Below, one piece after another: positions 53,791 to 64,000 of a stretch of DNA of 64,000 bases. Position 1 is the stretch's first letter; every line of letters begins with the position of its first letter. The stretch is taken from contig CP137683.1 in assembly GCA_037976565.1 (NCBI GenBank), positions 1,956,637 through 2,020,636 on the forward strand. Reading direction: 5' to 3'. The notes under the pieces were generated by a model. The model was not told the DNA's origin. It saw only the letters and a program-made list of their open reading frames with translations, and did no database searches. Source of the stretch: Mesocentrotus franciscanus. Lineage: Eukaryota; Echinodermata; Echinoidea; Camarodonta; Strongylocentrotidae. Made by a program: the position numbers and the translations under genes.

Positions 53791-54720
53791 AGAGGGTAGA
53801 GATTGATTTTACTTGATTTATTAAAGGTACTATATCCCATTTGCAGGCCAAAAAAATGAAAAGGTTAAATTCCAACGGCATTTGAAAGACAATACTAATT
53901 TAGAACTTCCCTAAAAAAGGGGGCTTGAAAATGTCTTTAAGTGAGAAAATAACGACTATTAGTTGTCGAATCGACTTAGGAGCTATAGAGCCAGTAAGTA
54001 ATAGTCTGATTTTTAGACCATTGTACCGAATGGTCGTACGTTTTATGCTGCGCAAAGATTTAATCAGTTTAATTTTGGCCATTACAAAGAAGTGGGTTAT
54101 TGATGTAGACAAATGCTCATGTAACCTTTACAGCTCATTTTATGTATGTTATTACCAAAGATGAAAAAGCCAGTCAGTCACTCAATAGTGTCTGACAGTG
54201 AAGTCTAGCAAGTAAACGGGTTTCCTTGCATAATTTGAATATTAGGACACTGCAAACGTTTAAATTTCACAGATAGGACATACATGACATATTCATAATT
54301 CCTGCAAAGTTCTACAGAATTTGATGTTGGCTGCAAAAGGGACATAGTATCTTTAAAGGATGTTGGTGGACCTTTTCTTTTTCACTGTAACTATGATGTT
54401 AAATATTTGAAGATGGATATAAGTGAGTGGTACAAAGAAATCATACAGATGTTGAAAAACAAATTTCTTCAACAAAACTTCCACACTGTTATGATTCCTT
54501 TAAGCCCATTCCAAATGCAAATATAGATGGTATTGTTAGAACTTCTGTTGACGTGTCCAAAGGTCAAATGTATTCTATGTGTATGCAAATTAACAATCCA
54601 TGTATTTCGTCTACTTTCGCCCGCCCGCTGTGTGTTTTTTTTTTTTTGGGGGGGGAGGGGGTGTTATTTTCAATTGATGCCGTTTTCGTTATCGGTGTGG
54701 TGTGACCGGACCTTGAATTA
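53791..54720 (+). mobile_element. Possible 3' remnant of the LINE
   Basis: No clear motifs remain. A segment translating as DISEWYKEIIQMLKNKF near 54420 could belong to the C-terminal part of such an element, but I cannot confirm it. A T-run and G-run occur at 54635-54660. Confidence 0.25.
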
Positions 54721-55953
54721 AGTTTAATGACCAGAGCTCATTAGACAAGATCTTATAATTTTTATTGCGAAAATGACGTCAATGCATTTCAGAAATGAAT
54801 GATAGTACATAATCTCACATTAATTTACATTGGGGAGTAGATAGCACAAATGAGAAGAAAAAGGCCTCAACTCAAGCAAAACACTTTTTGACTTGTAAAG
54901 TAGGATAATTTACATATGATAAATGTAATTATGTTAAGAGATACTGATTAATGGTTTCAACAAGTTGTCCAAATATTCTATTTTCTTAACAACTCAAAAT
55001 CAGCCCAGTGTTTTGTTTTATTTAGCTGCATGATGTCATCAATGCCATGTTTAAAATCACTTGAGATAAAGCCAATTTAGTACATTTCTAATGATATAAT
55101 TGAGAAATATGGAAACTTATTTGTCAGTTTCTTGGACTGGGGGCTTTAAAAACTTTTGTTTTTAATTGTGTGTGTGTGTGGGGGTGGCTTCCACTAGAAC
55201 TGCGACTGCTCATTTGGGGCAGCTTTGATATACATTTGATATTTACAAAATTACGGACCTAGGCAAGTATGAAATATTTTAATGATACTTTATCACTTAT
55301 GTATTTTATTATTGTTTTATATTTTGGTGTGATTGTGCGTGAGCGTGTGCTTAATTACCAACGTGTCAATAACTTTAGGTTTTAATGGAATACTAGTAAC
55401 AAAGAATGTGCTAAATTGCATAAACTAAATATAAAATGCATGAGTCATTTAAATTGGTTATACGAGTCATTTTATGGAACAATTCTGTCACCACCCAATT
55501 GTTTTTGTTTTTCTCTTCTCCAGGGAGTAGGCATTAGGATAGAACATGGAGCGCCTACTCTCCCTTCCCCACCAGCTCCAGCAACACTACCGGAGGATAA
55601 AAAAGGGGAAAGAAAAAGAAAGAAAAAGAGAGGAGTGTAAAAGGACCAAAAAAATAAGAAGATGGGACATCGGGCTCCCTCCTGCACCCATTCCTTAATC
55701 GATGGCCTATCTAATCCACATTCCACCGTTTCAGACCAGTGCCCCCACACACACACACGCGCACACACTCCTCCCTACACTCCTCTTGCCCCCATGATAC
55801 TAGTCCCTCTTTAGCGGTCCAATATTCAACTTTCTTTTCATGTTGTCAATATTCCAGCGCTTGTTATGGATGCCGAATCGATACGTTGCCGTTCAAAGCC
55901 CCATTACACCCCCCATAAAATCAACAATTGTATCGCTTTTTCTTTTATTCTAG
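54721..55953. other. Upstream of the MS4A-like gene
   Basis: Intergenic or 5' UTR-intron sequence with (GT)n at about 55168-55182 and (CA)n at about 55746-55765. No exon is recognised. Confidence 0.45.
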
Positions 55954-55956
55954 AAA

Positions 55957-56160
55957 ATGGAAAACAAGATGGATGTACAGTTGATCCCGAATGAGGAGCA
56001 GCAGGTTGCTGAGAAAGCCGTTGAAATTACTCAGCCCAAGCAGCAGAGACCATCCTCTTACACTTCTACCGATGCTCCGGTCGTCGTCTATCCTAACGGC
56101 CAAACCCAGCCACAAGAAGATGTGTATACAGCACAGCCACAGCAAAGCTACATCATCCAG
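55957..56160 (+). CDS. MS4A-like exon 1 (start)
   Basis: Begins MENKMDVQLIPNEEQQVAEK and ends QPQQSYIIQ before gtgagg, phase 0. The acceptor tctag lies three bases upstream of the ATG, so the 5' UTR is spliced. Confidence 0.85.
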
Positions 56161-56438
56161 GTGAGGCGATGCTGATGATGGTGATGTTGGTAATAATATA
56201 GATGATGGGGTGGTGATGGTTGTGATTATGATGGTGATGATTGTGGTGGTGATCAGTGTCGTAATGAGCAAAAATCTTTTCGGGGGCAGAAAGAAAAAAT
56301 AATAATAATTATAAAAAAAACCCTGGAAAATCATGTCATCTCAGCACTATTTGTAGAACACTGGTATCGAATTAGAAAATAAACCACGTTTGAATGTTAT
56401 TATTAGCGGAAAGCCAGTGGTGGTGACGATGGTGATGA

Positions 56439-56472
<34 letters not shown>

Positions 56473-59400
56473 CGATGATTGTGAGGGTGCAGCTGCTGGT
56501 GAGGAGGAGGTTCGCATTGAGATGACGTGGTATGTATGTGGAATGTATTACTGCGACGAGAAGAATGATAAAAGAAGTGTTAAAATGTTAAAGATTGTGA
56601 TGACCTCTCGATCTTAGTTTTGAAGATTATTATGAAACAATGATAGATTGGCTCGTATAGGTCTAAGATTTTTTCAGTGGTGATTATTAGTTAGGCCATC
56701 TATCTGCAGCTCCGCTATGAACGCGATTTTGTTCCCATGGGATCGCCCATCGGTGCAACCATCTTCGTGAGTAGATCGAACACGATCGCAAAGACTTTTA
56801 GAAATCAAATCAAGGGCACTTTCAATACCTTATTGTATTACCTGTAGAGAACATATACGGATTACGTAATATGTCATATTCATGTTCGCACTTGTTATAA
56901 TTGATTTCTTTATCGAGCGTCTTTACAATCGTGTAAAATTCGAAAAATAAAATTAATAGTTACTCAGCATGCAGCGTTGTAATGGGGCGGAGGGGGTGGA
57001 GTGGACGCCCATCCATATCTACAAATATGATAATAATAACTAAACACACCTATTCATACATGGATTTGAATTATAATTTCTGATAGTAAACACACAATTT
57101 CTTCTTATAATTTTGAACTCTCTATACCTTATTTTGTGGTGGTCGGTCATCATAATCATAAGTATGATTAAAAATAAGTATGATTAAAAATAGATACCTT
57201 TTTATACAAAGTGTTATTTTTCCTTTTGATCAGATTTGTTTTGGACAACCACCCAATCAACTCCCCTTGTCTGAGCGTCTGAGCGAATGATTGTGTGAAC
57301 AGTAAAACCTTAACATTTTTTAACTATAGAATTGCGAAATACGTTTAATATTATTGCAATTAAAAATCAATCCGACCCTCTTGATTAAAGGCAGCAGAAG
57401 TATTATCCGGCGAGATTCAGCAATATTATCACCTTACATAGATGTAGTTTGGCTTTTGTCTCTCTGCCGACGAAATTGTTATTTTTTTAAATTAAAAATA
57501 GTGCTTACCATGCATGGAAAACCCCTTTTAATAATAATTACAATTCTATTTTTCTTAAATGATATTTACCAGATATTCTTACCTGCTGGAATTCTTGGAG
57601 TATGTTCTAAGAAGAAGAATAACTGTGTGGTGAGTAGCATTGTTCTTGTTTAACTCAAATTAAAGATAATTTCGACGTGAAAATGCATTTGGGATATCTA
57701 ATCGGTTGTTGGAACGGTTGAAGTGGTATATTCCATTAATAGTGCATTGAAATCGAGTAACCTGTACATCATACAGCGATTATGGGAGTGTATGGGCCAG
57801 CAAAATGTTAATTTGGAGAAATAACCCTTCATAGAAAGTTTGCTTAAAGGAATAAAAACCCAGAGAAACCGATCAGCAAAAGATTAAAATAAAATTGGGC
57901 AAAGAGAAATCAAATTCATTTGTACCAAAACGGGAAAGGCACTACACAAACAATAATGATAATTTATGTTCCAAGTATATACCCTGTACCAATGGAATAT
58001 TTCTCCTTGTATGATATGGACTGAATTGCCAATGGGAGAGATCCATAATAAAAGTCATCTCAACATTACACATGTCCTAAATTTCTTACTGCTTGTGAAG
58101 TTTACCCTACCTTTGCGTACGCCTTATTATCTTGACATTTTAGGGTATATCCGGTTAATATCTCAACTAACCTCATACATATTTGCCCATTATTTATTAA
58201 AATGTCATCCAACTTGTTTTAGAGTGTATTATTTTTGTGTTCGTATTGTGTTCGTACTATGTTGGTACCTCAGATCGTGGCCTACCTGGTCATGTCAATC
58301 TTGGCCGCCATCCTAGCAGCCTTCGTGTGTGCAACAGAGATCATTGGAGCTGTTTTTAGCGAAGGTGACGTCTGCCGTAATTACCCAGACGATGAAGTTT
58401 ATGCCTACTCATGTAACTTCGTGCGCTTTAAGGTAAGTCACGTATATATCATAACATCCTTTATCCTAACCGTATTTTAAATTTCTACTAAACCGTTTGG
58501 CTACAATGCATCACTGCTCCGAGTCTCGTACTAAACATTTTAAATAAAATTGTAATTGTTTTCTAGAGTAAAACTATCAACATTATACAAATGATGCATG
58601 CGCATGAGTTCATTATACGATCTATCCGCACTCGAGTTGAGGCTGTGTGTGTTTATTGCACGAAGCCGTTAGGCTGAGTGCAATAGATACACACAACATC
58701 AACGAGGGCGGATAATCGTATAATGAAGGAATGAAAACATGCATCATTTGTCTTATACAACGAAACTCCTAGATCCTTGTTATTTGATGTAAAAATAATT
58801 AATTCAATTTTGTTTCGTGACAGTTTATTGCTGACAAATAAATCTCAAGTTTTAATAAGTCTCAATTTAGTGCGCACACATAAGTATATACAGCAAGCGC
58901 ACCTCTCTCTATACCCATTTACGCATAGTGCTGCGCAAGAATAGGCCCATGCACACACAGTATTATGCGTTCTCACCTCTACGCGCACTACTGCGCATCA
59001 TGTACATGCACTAAAAAACGTGTGTTAGTATGGAAAATATTGCACGCTTTTTCATGAAAAAACGTGTGATAGTCTCAGTAAATGAATCACACGCGACCGC
59101 GCATGACCAATCATTTGATTAGGATTTCGGAGTGAGTTGTATAATACTATATATGTTCTTCTTTTTATTTGTTCCGTCTTCTTATTCTTCTAGTAATAAT
59201 AGTAGTAGCAACAGTAGTATTCATAGTATTATTAGTAGTAATGGTGGTGGTAGTAGTAATAGTAGTAGATGAAGTAGTAGTAGTAATAGTATTTTTAGTA
59301 TTGTTATCGTTGTTATTATTATTATTATCGTAGTAGTAGTAGTAGTAGTAGTAGTAATATAGAAGTAGTAGTGTAATAGCGTTTCTGTAGCTGTTGTTGA

Positions 59401-59946
59401 TTCTTTAAATATTTCATCATTATTTTCAGGATGTCACTGCCATCCACTCCGTGGTCGCTATCCTGATGTTCGCGGAGTTCGTCGTTGCCATCTTTGCTTG
59501 TGTCATCTGTTGCGGTGGTCTTAACGGCTGCTGCGCTCGACCCCCTACTCAACAGACCCATAACAACCCCATGGTAATATCATAATTCCAAATTATGAAA
59601 ATATCATGATCTAAGCAGTACTTGCGTTCAAGATCGCAAAGACTTTCAAGAAATCAACTAAATCTAATTTCATTGCCCCACAGTATATCACATAGAAACC
59701 ATATTCCGATTCGCTAATACGTCACTGTAACGCGTTCATTTCAGTAGTTAACGAACAAGGCTATTTCAATACAAGGTTGGTCTTTTGAAAGTACCTTCGA
59801 TCAAGTTCAGTTGCATGTATGATTACGATAAAACTGGCTCGGAAAGAGACGTGTTGCATATCCACCACTGCTGTAAGAACTGGAATGTTATATTACAATT
59901 GTTCAAGCATGGACCTATTAACTATATTAATGACAATAACAACAAC

Positions 59947-59987
<41 letters not shown>

Positions 59988-61377
59988 TATTGTTTACCCA
60001 GCTTAAATGCTGTTCTTCCTGAGGGCCGTGCAATTATTATTATCCAAGCAATAGCCAGGTACCTATTTACACCTGGGTGGAGAGGGGCAAACGTGGATTA
60101 AGTTCTTGCCAAAGGACGTCAGTGCCAGGCTGAGATTAGAACCCTCAACCCTTAGATTGAGAGTTAAATGGCCAACTATACCACGACACCTCCACCTCCA
60201 CTGAAACTAAAAGGTTCATGGTTCAAGTGTATTCAATTCACCTTGTAATATTTATTTTCATCTATTTGTCAAGGCGTACTACCCTCAGAGTGGCAAGCAA
60301 CCTATCCAAGCTCAAATGGGAACCCATGTTCTACAGGGTAAGACTATTAACCCATTACTTACTTCGAATCATCGGGTCATCGCGTCCGGTCGGGTGGTCG
60401 CGTTACAAGGCCTTTTGAAACGAAAGCGGAAGATCACGCGACCTTTCGTAGATTTGCCGTCGGGTTTTCACAAAGTGTCGGGTAACTTAGACCAGACCAT
60501 TTGTAGATAAGAGGGGTTTATTTCACGAACATTACCCCCGACATTTCGTGAATAAAGAGGCATGTTTTCACCAAAGGTCGGGTAACGCGACCACCTGACC
60601 CGACGCGATGGCCCGATGATTCGAAGTAAGCCTAAAATGGTCCGTAATCTACTGATTCAGTTAAGCGCGACCCTGAATCTAAGATCACGTTTAACAAAGA
60701 AAATGTTAGAACTCAGACTAACTTCCCTTTATTTTGAACAAAAAAAACTTAAGCCCAGCGTCGTGTTCAGATATTATTTAGAATAAAGGCCTATACATCT
60801 ATAAGTATTTGCACTCATTCTACCCATAAACTCGAGACTGCCATAATGTGTGAAGCTTTTATGTTCCATACACATTGTGCGTGTGGCTAACGTTGACTGT
60901 GGCAGGTCACTCTTTGTAACATTAGTATACCAAAGCGAGCAAAGAGTCTCTTTTGTTCAAATATGTATCTATATCATCATATGACCATGATTTATTCCTC
61001 GTGTATTCCATGTAAGTTTATACCATTATCTTGTTTCTAATCTCTCCTCTTAGTCCCATCTGGTTGTGCCACTTCTTCTTGTTCTTTTTCTTCCTCGTTG
61101 TTTATTCCCTGCCTTATTCTTATGTTTTTTACATTTACTTTTCCCTTCATAGGGCATTTTCTTATCACTATCCCACCTTGATTTTCGTTTCGTTCTTCTT
61201 CTTCTTTCATCTTCTTCTTCTCCTTTCTCTACAATGTAATGTTTTCTTCTTTTTTTTTTATTTTCACTGTCATAAGTCCTGTCTTTCTGAAGGTTAATCA
61301 AAGTTAGAATCCATGCATAAGAAAAACAAAATCGTACTTTCTCTTTTACAGGAAGCGAGCTGCCTGCCAAGGCCTAG
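55957..61377 (+). CDS. MS4A-like (CD20-type) membrane protein, 7 coding exons
   Basis: Exons 55957-56160, 56710-56766, 57573-57629, 58274-58432, 59430-59573, 60274-60337 and 61352-61377 join in frame to 236 residues. The first 68 residues are a polar, Gln/Pro-rich cytoplasmic tail. Membrane segments follow: GSPIGATIFIFLPAGILGV (79-97), then KKKNNC, then YLVMSILAAILAAFVCAT (110-127), a loop with two Cys (SEGDVCRNYPDDE, AYSCNF), then VVAILMFAEFVVAIFACVI (about 167-185), and a short CCGGLNGCC hinge before a polar tail. The PIGATIF...GILGVCSKKKNNC and LMFAEFVVAIFACVICC patterns fit the MS4A family of four-span proteins, which modulate calcium entry and receptors. The usual first span between the tail and GSPIG is not seen. 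A preceding acceptor (tctag at 55953) implies an upstream non-coding exon. Other tetraspan families are possible. Confidence 0.8.
56325..56403 (-). repeat. Family A fragment in MS4A-like intron 1
   Basis: Read on the minus strand it gives 'aaacgtggtttatttt', 'tcgataccagtgttctac' and 'tgacatgattttcc', matching the start of family A (copy 1 at about 525-590). Confidence 0.8.
56430..56480. repeat. (GAT)n microsatellite
   Basis: About a dozen GAT units next to GGT-rich text, in MS4A-like intron 1. Confidence 0.9.
56710..56766 (+). CDS. MS4A-like exon 2, 57 bases
   Basis: The acceptor is tatctgcag and the donor gtgagt, phase 0 on both sides. It encodes LRYERDFVPMGSPIGATIF, which joins directly to exon 3 to complete one membrane segment; that junction is the reason to accept it. 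Confidence 0.7.
57573..57629 (+). CDS. MS4A-like exon 3, 57 bases
   Basis: The acceptor is atttaccag and the donor gtgagt, phase 0 on both sides. It encodes IFLPAGILGVCSKKKNNCV, the end of a membrane segment and a short basic cytoplasmic turn. Confidence 0.8.
58274..58432 (+). CDS. MS4A-like exon 4
   Basis: The acceptor is gtacctcag and the donor gtaagt. It encodes a membrane segment IVAYLVMSILAAILAAFV and the extracellular loop SEGDVCRNYPDDEVYAYSC, whose two Cys could pair. Confidence 0.9.
58584..58757. mobile_element. Foldback MITE, ~85-bp arms (MS4A-like intron 4)
   Basis: The left arm carries ACAAATGATGCATG, 'ttcattatacgat.tatccgc' and 'tgtgtgt'. The right arm carries the mirror of each, closing on 'gaagccgttaggctgagtgc'. 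There is no coding capacity. Confidence 0.85.
59190..59360. repeat. (TAG)n/(TAA)n microsatellite
   Basis: Imperfect TAG and TAA repeats about 70 bases before MS4A-like exon 5. Confidence 0.9.
59430..59573 (+). CDS. MS4A-like exon 5, last membrane segment
   Basis: The acceptor is tattttcag and the donor gtaata. It encodes DVTAIHSVVAILMFAEFV, VAIFACVICCGGLNGCC and a polar PPTQQTHNNPM. The Cys cluster after the membrane segment could be palmitoylated. Confidence 0.9.
59935..59990. repeat. (AAT)n microsatellite
   Basis: About 15 AAT units adjoining the 3' tail of the minus-strand SINE at 59997; probably grew from that tail. Confidence 0.9.
59997..60195 (-). mobile_element. tRNA-derived SINE (MS4A-like intron 5)
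   Basis: On the minus strand the head has TGGTATAGTTGG (A-box) and GGGTTCTAATCTC (B-box). The body 'ccacccaggtgtaaatagg' is shared with the other SINE copies. Confidence 0.8.
60274..60337 (+). CDS. MS4A-like exon 6
   Basis: The acceptor is atttgtcaag and the donor gtaaga. It encodes the cytoplasmic AYYPQSGKQPIQAQMG and THVLQ, one base carried over. Confidence 0.75.
60358..60630. mobile_element. Foldback MITE, CTTACTTCGAATCATCGGG ends (MS4A-like intron 6)
   Basis: The left end CTTACTTCGAATCATCGGG and inner GGTGGTCGCGTTAC are exactly or nearly mirrored at the right end. Terminal similarity extends about 50 bases. It begins about 20 bases after MS4A-like exon 6. Confidence 0.88.
61352..61377 (+). 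CDS. MS4A-like exon 7 and stop
   Basis: The acceptor is cttttacag. With the carried base it encodes GSELPAKA and TAG. Confidence 0.75.
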
Positions 61378-61582
61378 AATGGACCAGAGCCCTGTTATCT
61401 TGCATTTTTCTCCCCTGTTGATTCTAACAACCAACATTGGAAGTATCATCAGTACTACCATACACCTGAAATCTTAAAACGGATCAGTCTGCGTAAATAC
61501 TACGAGTATTCGCCTTGGATTTAACAAATTTATCCCTGGAAATATTTTTGGGTCATGTAATATTTTTCAGTAATATCGCATC

Positions 61583-61588
61583 AATAAA
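61583..61588 (+). terminator. Possible poly(A) signal of the MS4A-like gene
   Basis: AATAAA lies 206 bases past the stop codon. Confidence 0.4.
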
Positions 61589-61589
61589 A

Positions 61590-62130
61590 GTGGACCACAC
61601 GTCCTTTATTCTACTAATTCATTTTAACCCGACCCTGGGTCTAAAATCACGTTTAACAAAAGAACAACTAAGACTTCCTTTCTTAAACCCGATTTCAACA
61701 AGAGTTAAACTTTACTTAAATACAGGCCGTGAGTCCCATTGCATATTCCAGCGGTCTCACCTTGGAGTTAACAAATGTATTCCGTGACAAAATATATTTC
61801 AATTGTCATGATCACATAACTTAATAATTCTCACAAATATGCCTTCACTTACTAAGTAGATAAATCGACTCTTCGAAATACCGTTCAAATGAGAATGATG
61901 TCGAGTTCATAAAAACAGATGTTGTAAATATTAAAATCTTGATGCTTTCACTTTCTGTCTTTCTAGAAAAGCAAACAAAAATAGAGGCTGAATACAATGA
62001 ATTTCTAGAGCAAAAATGATTTTTAAGATGATTTTAAGCTGATATTTTTCACATAAGAGATTAGTAGAATATTGCAGTTATATCAGGAGTTATGGGTCAT
62101 GAAGCGTAATTACTTAAATTAAATTAAAGC

Positions 62131-62164
<34 letters not shown>

Positions 62165-63086
62165 GCATTCCTAATCAAACTATATTTTCAAGTGTGTTTG
62201 ATAACTGAATTTGTTTTATATGTTTTAATTTAAGTTGAGCTCCTTTGTTCACAAAGTAGAAAGAAAATTACTAAAATCGATAAATTCTATTAGTGCATTA
62301 TATTTTTGGAAAATTACATAATGTGTGTCAAATTTATGTATATTAATTTATTTTGCCATTTAATAGTTGGGTCATATGTTAAGAGGTTCATATACTATAT
62401 TTAAATTGTGCATTTTCTTGTGTGATGTGTTGGAAATATAATTGTCATAATGTTAGTGAAATTTACGCAAATTTTAGTTATTTATGAATAAATTCACGGG
62501 CAGAAAAGTAGAAAACAGACAACACAACTTAAATGAATATGAAGTCAAAAATAAAGAGAAATGCACAAAGATATTAAATTACATTACATAATAGTAGCAA
62601 CCAGAAGGTTACAAAATTGAGAGTTGTAGGACTCTATTCTCACATCTTGCACCCTTAAAGGTGCACATTTACATCTTTTGAGATTCAATGCTGCACCCTG
62701 TTTTATACCCGCTGCACACAGGGTGTTATTTTGATGGCGTTATATCCTGCGGTAACTAAGTCTGGAGAGCTTTAGAGCTTACGTCTGTTACACAAAGCAA
62801 TGTGTTCCATTTTAATTGTTGCATTATCTAGAGTGATATCAATCTCACATAGCGCGTCATGTGCTGCGTCAGTCCATGACGCAGTCTTACGTCAGTCAAA
62901 TGACGCAAGAGACCTAAACCACTCTCCGCGTCCAGGGTGCAAGTTTTCACAATTGTGAGGTGCACACAAATTATGTAGCCTATTCAGGGGTACTTTTTGT
63001 ATAGGGTTCGCACCTTTTATTTTTGGTTTATGGTCGTTATTAGACATTTATACACACGTTGTTTCTTTAATATACTTGTGATTTAT
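61590..63086. other. 3' flank, nothing recognised
   Basis: AT-rich. The phrase 'tctaaaatcacgtttaacaaa' at about 61640 also occurs near 60680, so an old repeat is present. (TA)n lies at 62136-62160. Confidence 0.5.
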
Positions 63087-63089
63087 CAA

Positions 63090-63317
63090 TGGCGGATTCA
63101 GGAGGATGAGGAAGTACAGGCTCCCCTCACAAAAAAGGTGGTCCCCTGATTGTGTTTCTATACTCCCTTTCAAATCTTAGAATCTCCAAAGCACCAGAAA
63201 AAAGTAATTTATTTTGGATTTATTTTGTATTTTTTGTTATGTTTAAATCGACAGAGAGATTTTGTGTATGGAATTGTCCCCTTCCCTCCCCTTTTTCAAT
63301 AACTCCTAGATCCGCCA
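63090..63317. mobile_element. Element with TGGCGGATYYAGGAG ends
   Basis: The left end is TGGCGGATTCAGGAG and the right end, inverted, TGGCGGATCTAGGAG; 228 bases in all. Confidence 0.65.
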
Positions 63318-64000
63318 CGGATTGATTAATAATCGTTATTAATGCGTTGCTGATACTTGATGAATTTGTAACTCATTTATTCGAATTAGATTTTCACGCT
63401 ATAAACAATACAGCTTGCTTAGTACATTCTACCAGTCTGCGATGAATTCTTTATTTTGTGTCATTGGTATCCAAATAATATACTTTCCGATTATGATACT
63501 TATTCTTACGCTTACTGTTGATTCAAATACCTACGCTAAGCGATCTAGACTGAAATTTTGCGGCCATATGATTAGCATCAACCTATTTATTTATCAACCT
63601 AGTTAATATTTATACTACTAAAAATATTAACTTTTTACCCTATGATTTTTTTTCACGAATGCATGATGTGTAGGGCTCTGATAAATGTCAGCTAAATCTG
63701 GTATAAAAACTCACACATAAATAATTAATTTCGAGTCACGTTTCCTTGTAAGCTTAGTGACGGTTTATTATTTTAATCTTCATCTTCATCAAATACCGGA
63801 CCTTGCTGCACATAGCCTAGCAATTCCTTTATTATTGTTGGTAAACGTGTAAACTGTAATATGATTATGTAAGTTTCATATCAAATAGTTATAGAAATGT
63901 AACTCGAATGTATAAAATGAAGGCACGGCAAGAATTATAACAAAATGTATGGCATTACAATATTACGCTACTAGTTTGTCAAAGCGTGTATGATAAGCAG
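63318..64000. other. AT-rich right edge, nothing recognised
   Basis: No reading frame with family resemblance and no clear repeat. Confidence 0.45.

Noticed and set aside
56220..56290. Hydrophobic stretch that could be the missing first span of the MS4A-like protein
   Set aside because: It comes from GAT/GTG repeats, has no acceptor in front and would break the frame.

Overview
The window is nuclear DNA of an animal. Genes are split by GT-AG introns and separated by AT-rich DNA full of SINEs, MITE-like foldback elements, microsatellites and a decayed LINE. The three genes I can rebuild (angiotensin-converting-enzyme family, histamine-N-methyltransferase family, MS4A-like membrane protein) and the repeats point to a marine invertebrate deuterostome. 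A sea urchin or other echinoderm is my best guess, but this is inference from gene families and repeat style.

Layout. (1) 1-17877, plus strand: a single-domain ACE-family zinc peptidase. Fourteen coding exons join in frame to 655 residues; the start codon lies left of the window. The active site is of the ACE2 type, and the protein ends in a short hydrophobic tail with no cytoplasmic part. (2) 17878-19775: intergenic, with three near-perfect hairpins between two convergent genes. (3) 19776-23794, minus strand: a complete four-exon HNMT-family methyltransferase (301 aa) in which two of three histamine-contacting side chains appear changed. (4) 23795-27815: no gene seen; TTAA-flanked MITEs. (5) 27816-39632: the same ~5.65 kb sequence twice, on either side of exactly 500 N. 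This looks like an unmerged contig overlap (two haplotypes), not a real tandem duplication. (6) 39633-52600: no gene recognised; direct repeats, nested inverted repeats, minisatellites, and a possible promoter with a 5' UTR exon near 50.5-51.1 kb. (7) 52640-53790: a broken non-LTR retrotransposon with reverse transcriptase motifs. (8) 55957-61377, plus strand: a seven-exon MS4A-like gene (236 aa) in which the usual first membrane segment is not visible. (9) 61378-64000: 3' flank, with a possible poly(A) signal and one MITE.

The three genes do not form a pathway. ACE and HNMT family members both switch off small signalling molecules, but their neighbourhood here may be chance. All residue correspondences to human ACE, ACE2 and HNMT were aligned by eye from memory of those families and should be checked by alignment.
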